Shown here one piece after another: positions 25,382 to 34,952 of a DNA stretch of 64,000 nucleotides; position 1 is the first letter of the stretch; every line of letters begins with the position of its first letter. The position numbers and the translations under genes are program-made. The stretch covers positions 1-64,000 of the forward strand of contig NZ_BJTV01000025.1 of assembly GCF_007176755.1 (NCBI RefSeq), in the 5' to 3' direction. The DNA comes from Streptomyces sp. 1-11. Lineage in GTDB: Bacteria > Actinomycetota > Actinomycetes > Streptomycetales > Streptomycetaceae. The notes beneath the pieces are model-generated. The model searched no databases. It was not told the DNA's origin and saw only the letters and a list, made by a program, of their open reading frames with translations.

Positions 25382-25416
25382 CGGCCGCAGCAAAGAGGCC
25401 TGGGAGACCGCCGGGT

Positions 25417-26340
25417 TCAGACGCCGCAGGACCTCAGGAACGCCCGGGTGCGCCGGGCGATCGGCAGCGGCTTGTCCGGGTCGCACGGGTACATGTCCTG
25501 CTCGACGATCGCGAACAGGTCGGTGCCCAGCCGTCCGGCGGCCTCCAATACCGGCCCCAGTGCGGGCACCCCGGACGGCGGTTCGCACATCACCCCCCGG
25601 GCGACCGCGGGCCCGAACGGCGTGCCCTCGGCCCGCACGCCGGCGAGGATCTCCGGGTCCACCTGCTTCAGGTGGAGGTAGCCGATGCGCTCGCCGTAGG
25701 TCTCGATCAGCTTGACGCTGTCGCCGCCGCAGTAGGCGTAGTGCCCGGTGTCCAGACACAGCGACACCAGGGCGGGGTCGGTGCCGTCGAGGAACCGGGT
25801 GACGTTCTCCTCGGTGTCGATGTGCGTGTCGGCGTGCGGGTGGACGACGGCCGTGAGGCCGTACCGCTCCCGCACCTCGCGCCCCAGCCGTTCGGTCAGC
25901 GAGGTCAGGTCGCGCCACTGCCCGGCGGTCAGCGTGTCCGGCTCCAGCACCTCGCCCGTGCGGTCGTCCCGCCAGAAGGACGGGATGACGACCAGGTGGC
26001 GGGCGCCCATGTCCCGGGTCAGGGCGGCGATGCCGGAGACGTGTTCCCAGGTCTTCTCCCAGACGGCGGGGCCGTGGTGCAGGCCGGTGAAGACCGTGCC
26101 GGCCGACACCCGCAGGCCACGGCGGGCGGTCTCCTCGGCGAGCACGGCGGGGTCGGTCGGCAGATAGCCGTAGGGGCCCAGCTCGATCCACTCGTAGCCG
26201 GAGGCGGCGACCTCGTCGAGGAACCGCCGCCAGGGCACCTGCCGCGGGTCGTCCGGGAACCAGACACCCCAGGAGTCGGGCGCCGAACCGATCCGGATGC
26301 GGGAAGGGGAGGAAGGGGAGGAGGGTGACAAGGACGTCAT
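25417..26340 (-). CDS. IolE-like TIM-barrel protein (probable inosose dehydratase)
   Basis: A 307-residue xylose-isomerase-like TIM barrel starting with IGSAPDSWGVWFP, the segment typical of inosose dehydratases. Probable metal ligands are in YEWIELGPYGY, VVHPHADTH, LCLDTGHYAY and FAIVEQDMYPCDPD. In the inositol pathway IolE dehydrates 2-keto-myo-inositol; IolH-type proteins are close alternatives. The first 14 residues are Ser/Pro-rich and may be dispensable. It is divergent from iolC, which supports the inositol assignment. Confidence 0.8.
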   Translation of the reverse strand: MTSLSPSSPSSPSRIRIGSAPDSWGVWFPDDPRQVPWRRFLDEVAASGYEWIELGPYGYLPTDPAVLAEETARRGLRVSAGTVFTGLHHGPAVWEKTWEHVSGIAALTRDMGARHLVVIPSFWRDDRTGEVLEPDTLTAGQWRDLTSLTERLGREVRERYGLTAVVHPHADTHIDTEENVTRFLDGTDPALVSLCLDTGHYAYCGGDSVKLIETYGERIGYLHLKQVDPEILAGVRAEGTPFGPAVARGVMCEPPSGVPALGPVLEAAGRLGTDLFAIVEQDMYPCDPDKPLPIARRTRAFLRSCGV

Positions 26341-26390
26341 GGCCGTCAGCCTGCGGGCGCCCGGAAAGCGGTGTCAAGCTGTCGTCCGAA

Positions 26391-26435
26391 TGTCCGGACA
26401 AAATGTTGACAGGGTTCGCCGGACAGGACTAGAAA
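26391..26435 (+). promoter_or_regulatory. Candidate promoter and operator of the iolC operon
   Basis: TTGACA at 26406-26411 and TAGAAA at 26430-26435, with an 18-bp spacer, resemble a vegetative promoter about 50 bp before the iolC ATG. The perfect palindrome TGTCCGGACA (26391-26400) lies just upstream of the -35 box, and GCCGGACA recurs inside the spacer (26418-26425), suggesting a regulator site shared with the divergent IolE-like gene. Confidence 0.6.
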
Positions 26436-26483
26436 GCCGGAAGGGCCACGCAGGGTGAACCGGCCGGCACGGAAGGGAAGCCG

Positions 26484-27449
26484 ATGGCGTACGACCTGAT
26501 CACCATGGGGCGGATCGGAGTGGACCTCTACCCGCTGCAGACCGGCGTCCCGCTCGCCCAGGTGTCGTCCTTCGGCAAGTTCCTCGGCGGCTCGGCGGCC
26601 AACGTCGCGGTCGCCGCGGCCCGGCTCGGCCGCCGCACCGCGGTGATCACCCGCACCGGAGACGACCCGTTCGGCGCCTATCTGCACGAGGCCCTGCGCG
26701 GCTTCGGCGTCGACGACCGCTGGGTCGCCCCGGTCCCCGGCCTGCCCACCCCGGTCACCTTCTGCGAGGTCTTCCCGCCGGACGACTTCCCCCTGTACTT
26801 CTACCGCCGGCCCAAGGCGCCCGACCTGGAGATCGACGCCGCCGGCCTGGACCTGGACGCCATCGCCGGCGCACGGGTCTTCTGGGTCACCGGCACCGGC
26901 CTGAGCGCCGAGCCGAGCCGTACGGCGACCCTCACGGCCCTCGCCCACCGGGCCCGGTCCGGCACGACGGTCTTCGACCTCGACTGGCGTCCCGCCCTCT
27001 GGAACAGCGCTTCCTGGGCCGGCCCCGACGAGGCCCGGCCCTTCTACGCCGAGGCGCTGCGGCACACCACGGTCGCCGTCGGCAACCTGGACGAGGTGGA
27101 GATCGCGACCGGAGTCCGCGACCCCCGTGCGGCGGCCGACGCGCTGCTGGCCGCCGGGGCCGAGACCGCCGTGGTCAAACAAGGGCCCAAGGGCGTCCTG
27201 GCCGTCGACCGCGGCGGCGGGTACGCCGAGGTCCCGCCGCTGCCGGTCACCGTCCTCAACGGGCTCGGCGCCGGGGACGCCTTCGGCGGCTCCCTCTGCC
27301 ACGGCCTGCTGGCGGGCTGGGACCTGGAGACGGTCATGCGGCACGCCAACGCGGCCGGCGCCATCGTCGCCTCCCGCCTGGAGTGCTCCTCCGCCATGCC
27401 GACCCCCGCCGAGGTGGCCGCCGCGCTCGACGCCGGAGCGGTGCTGTGA
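26484..27449 (+). CDS. iolC: 5-dehydro-2-deoxygluconokinase
   Basis: A 321-residue PfkB-family kinase of inositol catabolism. It starts MAYDLITMGRIGVDLYP, typical of IolC, with GGSAANVAVAAARLG near residue 38 and the catalytic Asp265 in NGLGAGDAFGGSLCHG. It phosphorylates 2-deoxy-5-keto-gluconate made by IolB. It is the first gene of a rightward operon; the next start overlaps its stop by 4 bp. Confidence 0.93.
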   Translation: MAYDLITMGRIGVDLYPLQTGVPLAQVSSFGKFLGGSAANVAVAAARLGRRTAVITRTGDDPFGAYLHEALRGFGVDDRWVAPVPGLPTPVTFCEVFPPDDFPLYFYRRPKAPDLEIDAAGLDLDAIAGARVFWVTGTGLSAEPSRTATLTALAHRARSGTTVFDLDWRPALWNSASWAGPDEARPFYAEALRHTTVAVGNLDEVEIATGVRDPRAAADALLAAGAETAVVKQGPKGVLAVDRGGGYAEVPPLPVTVLNGLGAGDAFGGSLCHGLLAGWDLETVMRHANAAGAIVASRLECSSAMPTPAEVAAALDAGAVL

Positions 27450-28393
27450 GGGCGGGCCGCGTGGCCGGCACGCACACCGGGGGCGGGGCGGGGACCCGGC
27501 TGCCGCCCGTCGACGTCGCCGAACTGGTCCGCGTCCGCACCCACCGTCCCGAGGCCGTCGCCGAGGCCGCCGCCCGGCGGATCCGGCGCCCGCTGCTGGG
27601 CACGAGCGGCCGCCTGATGATCGTCGCCGCCGACCACCCGGCCCGCGGCGCGCTCGGCGCCGGCGACCGCGCGCTCGCCATGGCCAACCGCGCCGACCTG
27701 CTGCGGCGCCTGTGCCTCGCGCTGTCCCGGCCCGGCGTCGACGGCGTCCTCGCGACCGCCGACGTACTGGACGACCTGCTGCTGCTCGGCGCCCTCGACG
27801 GCAAGGTCGTCCTCGGCTCCATGAACCGCGGCGGGCTGCAGGGCGCCAGCTTCGAACTCGACGACCGCTTCACCGGCCACCGCCCCGAGGACATCCAGCG
27901 GCTCGGTTTCGACGCCGGGAAGATGCTGCTGCGCATCGACTACACCGACCCGGGCTCCCTGACCACCCTGGAGTCCGCCGCACGCGTCATCGACGACATG
28001 GCCGCCCGCCGGCTGCCGGTCTTCGTGGAGCCGTTCATCAGCCGCCGCACCCCCGAGGGACGGCTGGTCAACGACCTGTCGGCCGAAGCCGTCACCCGGT
28101 CCGTCGCCATCGCCTCCGGCCTCGGCGGCACCTCGGCCTACACCTGGCTGAAGGTGCCGGTCACCGAGAACCCCGACGACATGGCCCGGGTCATGGAGAC
28201 CTCGACGCTGCCGGCCGTGCTCCTCGGCGGCGACGTGGGGGACTCGCCCGGGGAGCAGGACGCCGCCTACGAGAAGTGGCGCGGGGCGCTGCGACTGCCC
28301 ACCGTGCGCGGCCTGGTGGTGGGCCGTTCGCTGCTGTATCCGGCGGACGGCGACGTGGCCGCCGCCGTGGACACCGCCACCGGACTGCTGTGA
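27446..28393 (+). CDS. Cgl0159-family (beta/alpha)8 aldolase-like protein
   Basis: A 315-residue TIM-barrel protein of the Cgl0159 family found in actinobacterial inositol operons. Recognisable parts are RLMIVAADHPARGALG, GKVVLGSMNRGGLQG, KMLLRIDYTDPGS and a C-terminal GLVVGRSLLYP. By position it is the best candidate for the aldolase (IolJ step) that splits the phosphorylated deoxyketogluconate, since no separate iolJ is present; that role is inference. The GTG start overlaps iolC by 4 bp; another GTG lies five codons in. Confidence 0.85.
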   Translation: MRAGRVAGTHTGGGAGTRLPPVDVAELVRVRTHRPEAVAEAAARRIRRPLLGTSGRLMIVAADHPARGALGAGDRALAMANRADLLRRLCLALSRPGVDGVLATADVLDDLLLLGALDGKVVLGSMNRGGLQGASFELDDRFTGHRPEDIQRLGFDAGKMLLRIDYTDPGSLTTLESAARVIDDMAARRLPVFVEPFISRRTPEGRLVNDLSAEAVTRSVAIASGLGGTSAYTWLKVPVTENPDDMARVMETSTLPAVLLGGDVGDSPGEQDAAYEKWRGALRLPTVRGLVVGRSLLYPADGDVAAAVDTATGLL

Positions 28394-28401
28394 GGGGCCG
28401 C

Positions 28402-29226
28402 ATGACCAGCACCGACCTGCACCTGCCCCGGGGGGCCGCGTCGAACGGCGGGTACGCCGTCGACATCGGTCCCGAGCGCGCCGGATGGGAGTACAGCGGC
28501 CTGCGCGTGCTGGAGCTGACACCCGGCGGCAGCCATACGTTCACCACCGGGGGCAGTGAATGGATCGTGCTTCCGCTGCAAGGCGGATGTACCGTGCGAA
28601 TCGAGGAAAACGAATTCCAACTCCTGGGACGGGACAGCGTGTTCACCGGGGTCTCCGACTTCGTGTACGCGCCCCGCGACGCCCGGGTCCAGATCGCCTC
28701 CGGCGCGGGAGGCCGCTTCGCCCTGGCAGGAGCGAAGTGCGAGCGACGACTCCCCGCCCGCTACGGCCCCGCGCCGGAGGTCCCCGTCGAACACCGCGGC
28801 AGCGGCGCCTGCGCCCGCCAGGTGCGCAACTTCGCCGCTGCGGACGCCTTCGACTGCGACCGGCTGATCGCCGTGGAGGTCGTCACCCCCGGCGGCAACT
28901 GGTCCTCCTACCCCTCGCACAAGCACGACGAGCACCGGCCGGGCGAGGAGTCGGTGCTGGAGGAGATCTACTACTTCGAGATCGACGGCCCGGACGGATT
29001 CGGCTACCAGCGCGTGTTCCCCTCGCGCCAGGGCGGCTGCGACCTCCTCGCCGAGGTCCGCTCCGGCGACGCCGTCCTCGTGCCCGACGGGTGGCACGGC
29101 CCGTCGATCGCCCAGCCCGGCCATGACATGTACTACCTCAACGTCATGGCCGGCCCCGGCGAGACCCGGGAGTGGCGGATCCGCTTCCATCCCGACCACG
29201 CGAAGAGCACAGGGGGCTACCGATGA
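28402..29226 (+). CDS. iolB: 5-deoxy-glucuronate isomerase
   Basis: A 274-residue bicupin isomerase converting 5-deoxy-D-glucuronate to 2-deoxy-5-keto-D-gluconate. The metal-binding cupin motif WSSYPSHKHDEHRPGEESVLEEIYYFE fits the family (positions about 165-195), as does VPDGWHGPSIAQPGHDMYYLNVMAGP. The ATG at 28402 follows GAGGGG at 6 bases; open frame upstream shadows the aldolase gene. The stop overlaps the iolD start by 4 bp. Confidence 0.94.
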   Translation: MTSTDLHLPRGAASNGGYAVDIGPERAGWEYSGLRVLELTPGGSHTFTTGGSEWIVLPLQGGCTVRIEENEFQLLGRDSVFTGVSDFVYAPRDARVQIASGAGGRFALAGAKCERRLPARYGPAPEVPVEHRGSGACARQVRNFAAADAFDCDRLIAVEVVTPGGNWSSYPSHKHDEHRPGEESVLEEIYYFEIDGPDGFGYQRVFPSRQGGCDLLAEVRSGDAVLVPDGWHGPSIAQPGHDMYYLNVMAGPGETREWRIRFHPDHAKSTGGYR

Positions 29227-31100
29227 CCGTCCGGCTGACCGTCGCCCAGGCACTGGTCCGCTTCCTCGCCGCCCAGCACACCGAACGGGACGGCGAGCGG
29301 CGGCGGCTGATCGGCGCCACCTGGGGCATCTTCGGGCACGGCAACGTCGCCGGGCTCGGCCAGGCCCTGGTCGAGCACGCCGGCGCCATGCCGTTCCACC
29401 AGGGCCGCAACGAGCAGGCCATGGTGCACGCGGCGGTCGGCTACGCCCGGCAGTGCGACCGCCTGTCCACCCACGCGGTCACCACCTCCATCGGCCCCGG
29501 CGCGACCAATCTGGTCACCGGCGCCGCCCTCGCCACCGTCAACCACCTCCCGGTCCTGCTGCTCCCAGGCGACGTCTTCGCCGCCCGCCCCGCCGACCCG
29601 GTCCTGCAGCAGCTGGAGGTGCCGTACGCCGGTGACGTGTCGGTCAACGACACCCTGCGCCCGGTGTCGCGGTACTTCGACCGGATCACCCGGCCCGAGC
29701 AGCTGATCCCCGGCGCGCTGCAGGCCATGCGGGTCCTCACCGACCCGGTGGAGACCGGCGCGGTCACCCTCGCCCTGCCCCAGGACGTCCAGGCCGAGGC
29801 GTACGACTGGCCCGAGGCGTTCTTCGCCGAGCGCGTGTGGGCGGTGCGGCGCCCCGGCGCGGACCCGGCCGAGCTGGCCGAGGCGGTGCGGGCCGTCCGC
29901 CGGGCGCGCAGGCCGCTCGTCATCGCGGGCGGCGGCGTCCACCACAGCCGCGCCGAGGAGAGCCTCGCGGAGTTCGCGGCGGCCACCGGCATACCGGTGG
30001 CGTCCACCCAGGCGGGCAAGGGCTCCCTGCGCCACGACCACCCGCAGGACGTCGGCGGCGTCGGCCACACCGGCACCGCCACCGCCGACGAACTGGCCCG
30101 CACCGCGGACCTCGTCATCGGCGTCGGCACCCGGTACACGGACTTCACCACCGCCTCCGGCACCCTCTTCGGCAACCCGGACGTCCGCTTCCTGAACCTC
30201 AACATCGCGTCCTTCGACAGCCACAAGCTCGCCGGCCTCCCGCTGGTCGCGGACGCCCGCAGCGGGCTCGGCGAGCTGACCGAGGCGCTGGGGAGGCTCG
30301 GCCACCGGGTGGCCGCCTCCTACGTCGCGGAGTACACCGAGGACAAGGAGCGCTGGGAGCAGCGCGTGGACGCCTGCCTCGAGGCCGACGAGCCCGACGT
30401 GCGTCCGACCCAGCCGCAGGTCATCGGGGCCCTCGACGCCCTGGCCGACGAGTCCGACATCATCGTGGCCGCGGCCGGCTCGCTCCCCGGCGACCTGCAC
30501 AAGCTGTGGCGGACCCGGTCCCGGGACCAGTACCACCTGGAGTACGGCTACTCCTGCATGGGCTACGAGATCCCGGCCGCGATCGGCGTCAAGCTCGCAG
30601 CGCCCGGGCGGAACGTGTGGGCGCTGGTCGGCGACGGCACGTACCTGATGATGCCGACGGAGATCGTCACCGCCGTCCAGGAGGGCGTCGCGATCAAGGT
30701 GCTGCTGGTGCAGAACCACGGCTACGCCTCGATCGGCGGTCTGTCGGAGGCGGTGGGCGCCGAGCGGTTCGGCACCGCCTACCGCCACCGCGCGGCCGAC
30801 GGCGCGTTCACCGGCGCCCCGCTGCCCGTGGACCTCGCCGCCAACGCGGCGAGCCTCGGCATGCGGGTGCTGCGCGCGCGGACGGTCCGGGACCTGCGGT
30901 CGGCGCTCGCCGAGGCCCGCTCGGCGGACACTCCCACATGTGTCTACGTGGAGACCGAAACGTCCGACACTGTGTCGGGCGCGCCCGAGGCGCAGGCCTG
31001 GTGGGATGTTCCTGTGGCCGAGACCGCGGCCCGATCGAGCGCGGTCAAGGCACGTGAGCTGTACGAACGGCACGTCTCGACCCGACGCCGCCATCTGTAG
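29223..31100 (+). CDS. iolD: 3D-(3,5/4)-trihydroxycyclohexane-1,2-dione acylhydrolase
   Basis: A 625-residue thiamine-diphosphate enzyme that opens the inositol-derived ring. The activating Glu is in GRNEQAMVHAAVGYARQ near residue 64, a middle Rossmann-like domain follows, and the Mg-ThDP site is VGDGTYLMM near 475. ATWGIFGHGNVAGLGQAL near the start is characteristic of IolD. The ATG overlaps iolB by 4 bp, giving the chain iolC-aldolase-iolB-iolD without gaps larger than 9 bp. Confidence 0.95.
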   Translation: MTVRLTVAQALVRFLAAQHTERDGERRRLIGATWGIFGHGNVAGLGQALVEHAGAMPFHQGRNEQAMVHAAVGYARQCDRLSTHAVTTSIGPGATNLVTGAALATVNHLPVLLLPGDVFAARPADPVLQQLEVPYAGDVSVNDTLRPVSRYFDRITRPEQLIPGALQAMRVLTDPVETGAVTLALPQDVQAEAYDWPEAFFAERVWAVRRPGADPAELAEAVRAVRRARRPLVIAGGGVHHSRAEESLAEFAAATGIPVASTQAGKGSLRHDHPQDVGGVGHTGTATADELARTADLVIGVGTRYTDFTTASGTLFGNPDVRFLNLNIASFDSHKLAGLPLVADARSGLGELTEALGRLGHRVAASYVAEYTEDKERWEQRVDACLEADEPDVRPTQPQVIGALDALADESDIIVAAAGSLPGDLHKLWRTRSRDQYHLEYGYSCMGYEIPAAIGVKLAAPGRNVWALVGDGTYLMMPTEIVTAVQEGVAIKVLLVQNHGYASIGGLSEAVGAERFGTAYRHRAADGAFTGAPLPVDLAANAASLGMRVLRARTVRDLRSALAEARSADTPTCVYVETETSDTVSGAPEAQAWWDVPVAETAARSSAVKARELYERHVSTRRRHL

Positions 31101-31115
31101 AAGGAGTCTTAGGGC

Positions 31116-32618
<1,503 letters not shown>

Positions 32619-32638
32619 GAACCCGCTGGAAACGCCCC

Positions 32639-32677
32639 GTCGGGTCGTCCGGATACCGGACGGCCCGACATTTTTTT
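32639..32677 (+). terminator. Rho-independent terminator of the inositol operon
   Basis: A 14-bp stem with one G-U pair (32639-32652 and 32656-32669), a 3-nt loop and a run of seven T at 32671-32677 lie 20 bp after mmsA. It is the clearest classical terminator in the window. Confidence 0.93.
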
Positions 32678-33000
32678 GTCACGTTGCCTGCGGTTCCCGT
32701 TTTCGTGGATGAAACGGGCAAGCCATGGAAGTCGCTCAGCTCACCTTCGAAAGCAAGGTCATCTGTTGGCTTGGCTTGCTGAATGAACTGTCACGTGATC
32801 AGTGCCTACGAAAGTGATGTGAACTGCGTCGCTTTCCAGGTGCGGAATCCGAAGGCAGACCCCCATTGACGTGGCGGTTTTCGTCGGGGTTCTCTAAGCA
32901 GCGCCGGGAGCGGACGAGACGAACGTACGACGAGCCGCCGGAGGCGATAGCGCTCCCGACCCCCACCCTCAGCAGCACGAGTCGATCGGAACCCCGCCGC
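32678..33000. other. Leader region of the APC permease gene
   Basis: This stretch of about 320 bp between the inositol terminator and the permease ATG holds no gene I can support. It is less GC-rich than its surroundings at 32690-32830. No clear promoter hexamers or operator were found. Confidence 0.5.
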
Positions 33001-34407
33001 ATGACCGACACGCTCCGCCCTGTCGACACCGCCGTCACAGACGCTTCGGGCATCCCTGACGGCCCCCAGAAGCTCAAGCGTTCCATCGGCGTCGTCGGCG
33101 GCACTCTGCTGACGCTCTCGTGCGTCACGCCCGCGTCCACGCTCTTCGTGGTCGTCCCGGACCTGTTCGGCACCCTCGGCACCGCGACCGCCCTGACGAT
33201 CGCCATCGGCTCCCTCCTCTGTATCGCCGTGGCGTTCTGCTACTCCGAGCTGGGCACCCTCATCCCCAGCGCGGGCGGCGAGTACGCCATGGTGTCGACG
33301 ATGGCCGGGCGGCTCGCGGGCTGGCTGGTCTTCGTGCTGTCCCTGCTGGTGGTGGTGATCGTCCCGCCGGTGATCGCGATGGGCACGGCCGACTACCTGA
33401 CCCCGATCGTGCACCTCGACCCGGCCATGACCGGCGCCGGCGTGATGCTGCTCGCCACCCTCGCCGGCCTGCTCGACCTGCGGGCCAACGCCTGGATCAC
33501 CGGCATCTTCCTGGTCCTGGAGGTCATCGCGGCCGGCGTGGTCGCCCTGCTCGGCTTCTCGCACAGCCAGCGCGGCGTCGGCAGCCTGGTCTCCATGGAG
33601 GTGGCCGGCCCGAGCGGCCACACCGACCCGGTGACGGCCATGCTCGTCATCTCCGGCCTCGCCATCGCCCTCTTCGCCACCCAGGGCTTCTCGACCGCCG
33701 TCTACCTCTCCGAGGAACTCGAGCACCCGCGCCGCAACGTCGCCCGCACGGTGCTGGCCACCCTCGCCATCTCCTCGGTGATCATCATCGTGCCGGTCGC
33801 CGCCATCACCATGGGCGCCTCCGACATCAAGGAGCTGACCAGCGGCGACCTGAGCGCTATGGTCACCGCCTGGTCCAACTCCGCGGTCGGCACCTTCGTG
33901 AGCCTCTGTGTGGCCCTCGCGATCATCAACGCGGGCATCGTCATGGTCATCCAGAACTCCCGCGTCCTGTTCGCCTCCGCTCGTGACAAGGCCTGGCCCG
34001 AGCCGGTCAACGACGTCTTCTCCCGGCTCGGCCGCTTCGGCTCCCCCTGGGTCGCCACGCTCGCGGTCGGCGTCCCCGGCGCGCTGCTCTGCTTCGTCAA
34101 CCTGGACACCCTGTACGGCGTCACCGGCGTCTCCGTGACCGGCATGTACATCCTCGTCGCGGTCGCCGCCCTGCTGAGCCGCCGCGGCTCGCACAAGCAC
34201 ACGCCCGCCTGGCGGATGCCGCTGTGGCCCGCGATGCCCATCCTGCTCATCGTGGTCCTCGCCTACATCCTCACCCAGCAGGAGGCGACCTACCTGCTGT
34301 GGACCGGCGGCATCACCGCGGTCGCCACCCTCTACTGGGTCTTCTACCTCCGCCCGCGCCGCGACACCCGCTGGCTGGTGACGATCCCGGAGGACGAGCA
34401 GGTCTGA
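33001..34407 (+). CDS. APC-family amino acid/polyamine permease
   Basis: A 468-residue APC-superfamily transporter with about 12 hydrophobic helices. The N-terminal family motif is SIGVVGGTLLTLSCVTPASTLFVVVPDLF with the cytoplasmic GGEYAMVSTMAGRLAGW, and later YLSEELEHPRRNVAR. It imports amino acids or amines by ion symport; the substrate is not evident. The ATG at 33001 is chosen because it gives the normal family length, though its ribosome-binding site is weak and the frame is open to 32866. It is monocistronic by position. Confidence 0.88.
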   Translation: MTDTLRPVDTAVTDASGIPDGPQKLKRSIGVVGGTLLTLSCVTPASTLFVVVPDLFGTLGTATALTIAIGSLLCIAVAFCYSELGTLIPSAGGEYAMVSTMAGRLAGWLVFVLSLLVVVIVPPVIAMGTADYLTPIVHLDPAMTGAGVMLLATLAGLLDLRANAWITGIFLVLEVIAAGVVALLGFSHSQRGVGSLVSMEVAGPSGHTDPVTAMLVISGLAIALFATQGFSTAVYLSEELEHPRRNVARTVLATLAISSVIIIVPVAAITMGASDIKELTSGDLSAMVTAWSNSAVGTFVSLCVALAIINAGIVMVIQNSRVLFASARDKAWPEPVNDVFSRLGRFGSPWVATLAVGVPGALLCFVNLDTLYGVTGVSVTGMYILVAVAALLSRRGSHKHTPAWRMPLWPAMPILLIVVLAYILTQQEATYLLWTGGITAVATLYWVFYLRPRRDTRWLVTIPEDEQV

Positions 34408-34411
34408 GGCC

Positions 34412-34837
34412 TCAGCCGAAGTCCCACGCCACCACCGAGCACGACCCGTCGTCCTCGCCGCCCGCACTGCGATAGGCGGCGAGGGCGACGTCGTTCCCGC
34501 GGTCCACGCCGACCCACATACCGTGGCAGCCCCGCTCCCGCGCCAGCGCGGCCAGCCGCAGCACCAGCGCCCGCCCGATCCCCCGGCGGCGGTACGGCCC
34601 GGCGACACCCAGCTCGTACAGGAACATCTCGGTCCCCTTGTCGGGGTGCACGGTCTCCACGCCGCTGACGAACCCGACCGGGCCGCCCCCGTCCTCCGCG
34701 TGCGCGAGGAACAGATGGTGTCCGGCGGTGGTCAGGAACCGTTCGGCCCACTCGGCGCGGACCGGCCGGTCGAACAGGTGCCCGGCCGCCACGAGCTGGG
34801 CGACGGTCGTGGCACGGCGGATGTCAGGAGGGCGCAT
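34412..34837 (-). CDS. GNAT-family acetyltransferase
   Basis: A 141-residue single-domain GNAT enzyme. The acetyl-CoA motif is LGVAGPYRRRGIGRALVLRLAA and the C-terminus has GVDRGNDVALAAYRSAG. The short length and DIRRATTVAQLVAAGHLFDRP start resemble aminoglycoside 3-N/6'-type or small amine acetyltransferases, but substrate cannot be assigned. It converges on the APC permease with only 4 bp between the stop codons. The ATG at 34837 has a modest GAGGG-type element upstream at best. Confidence 0.85.
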   Translation of the reverse strand: MRPPDIRRATTVAQLVAAGHLFDRPVRAEWAERFLTTAGHHLFLAHAEDGGGPVGFVSGVETVHPDKGTEMFLYELGVAGPYRRRGIGRALVLRLAALARERGCHGMWVGVDRGNDVALAAYRSAGGEDDGSCSVVAWDFG

Positions 34838-34952
34838 GCGTTTTGCTACCACGCCTGGAGTACGGGAGGAACCGTTCCGTACGCCGCGAGGAGGGCGAGA
34901 GTTCAGCCCCCGGGCCGCATGCGCTGTCGGTGGCGGCCCGTACCGTTGATGC

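Noticed and set aside
25280..25681. A plus-strand frame with AAGGAGG before a GTG near 25376
   Set aside because: It runs antisense into the IolE-like gene and encodes no recognisable domain. The ribosome-binding-like sequence is suggestive, but codon use is that of a shadow.
32806..34608. A 600-codon minus-strand frame opposite the APC permease
   Set aside because: It is an antisense shadow rich in Gly/Asp/His/Arg, without signal or domain, while the plus-strand product is a normal 12-helix permease.
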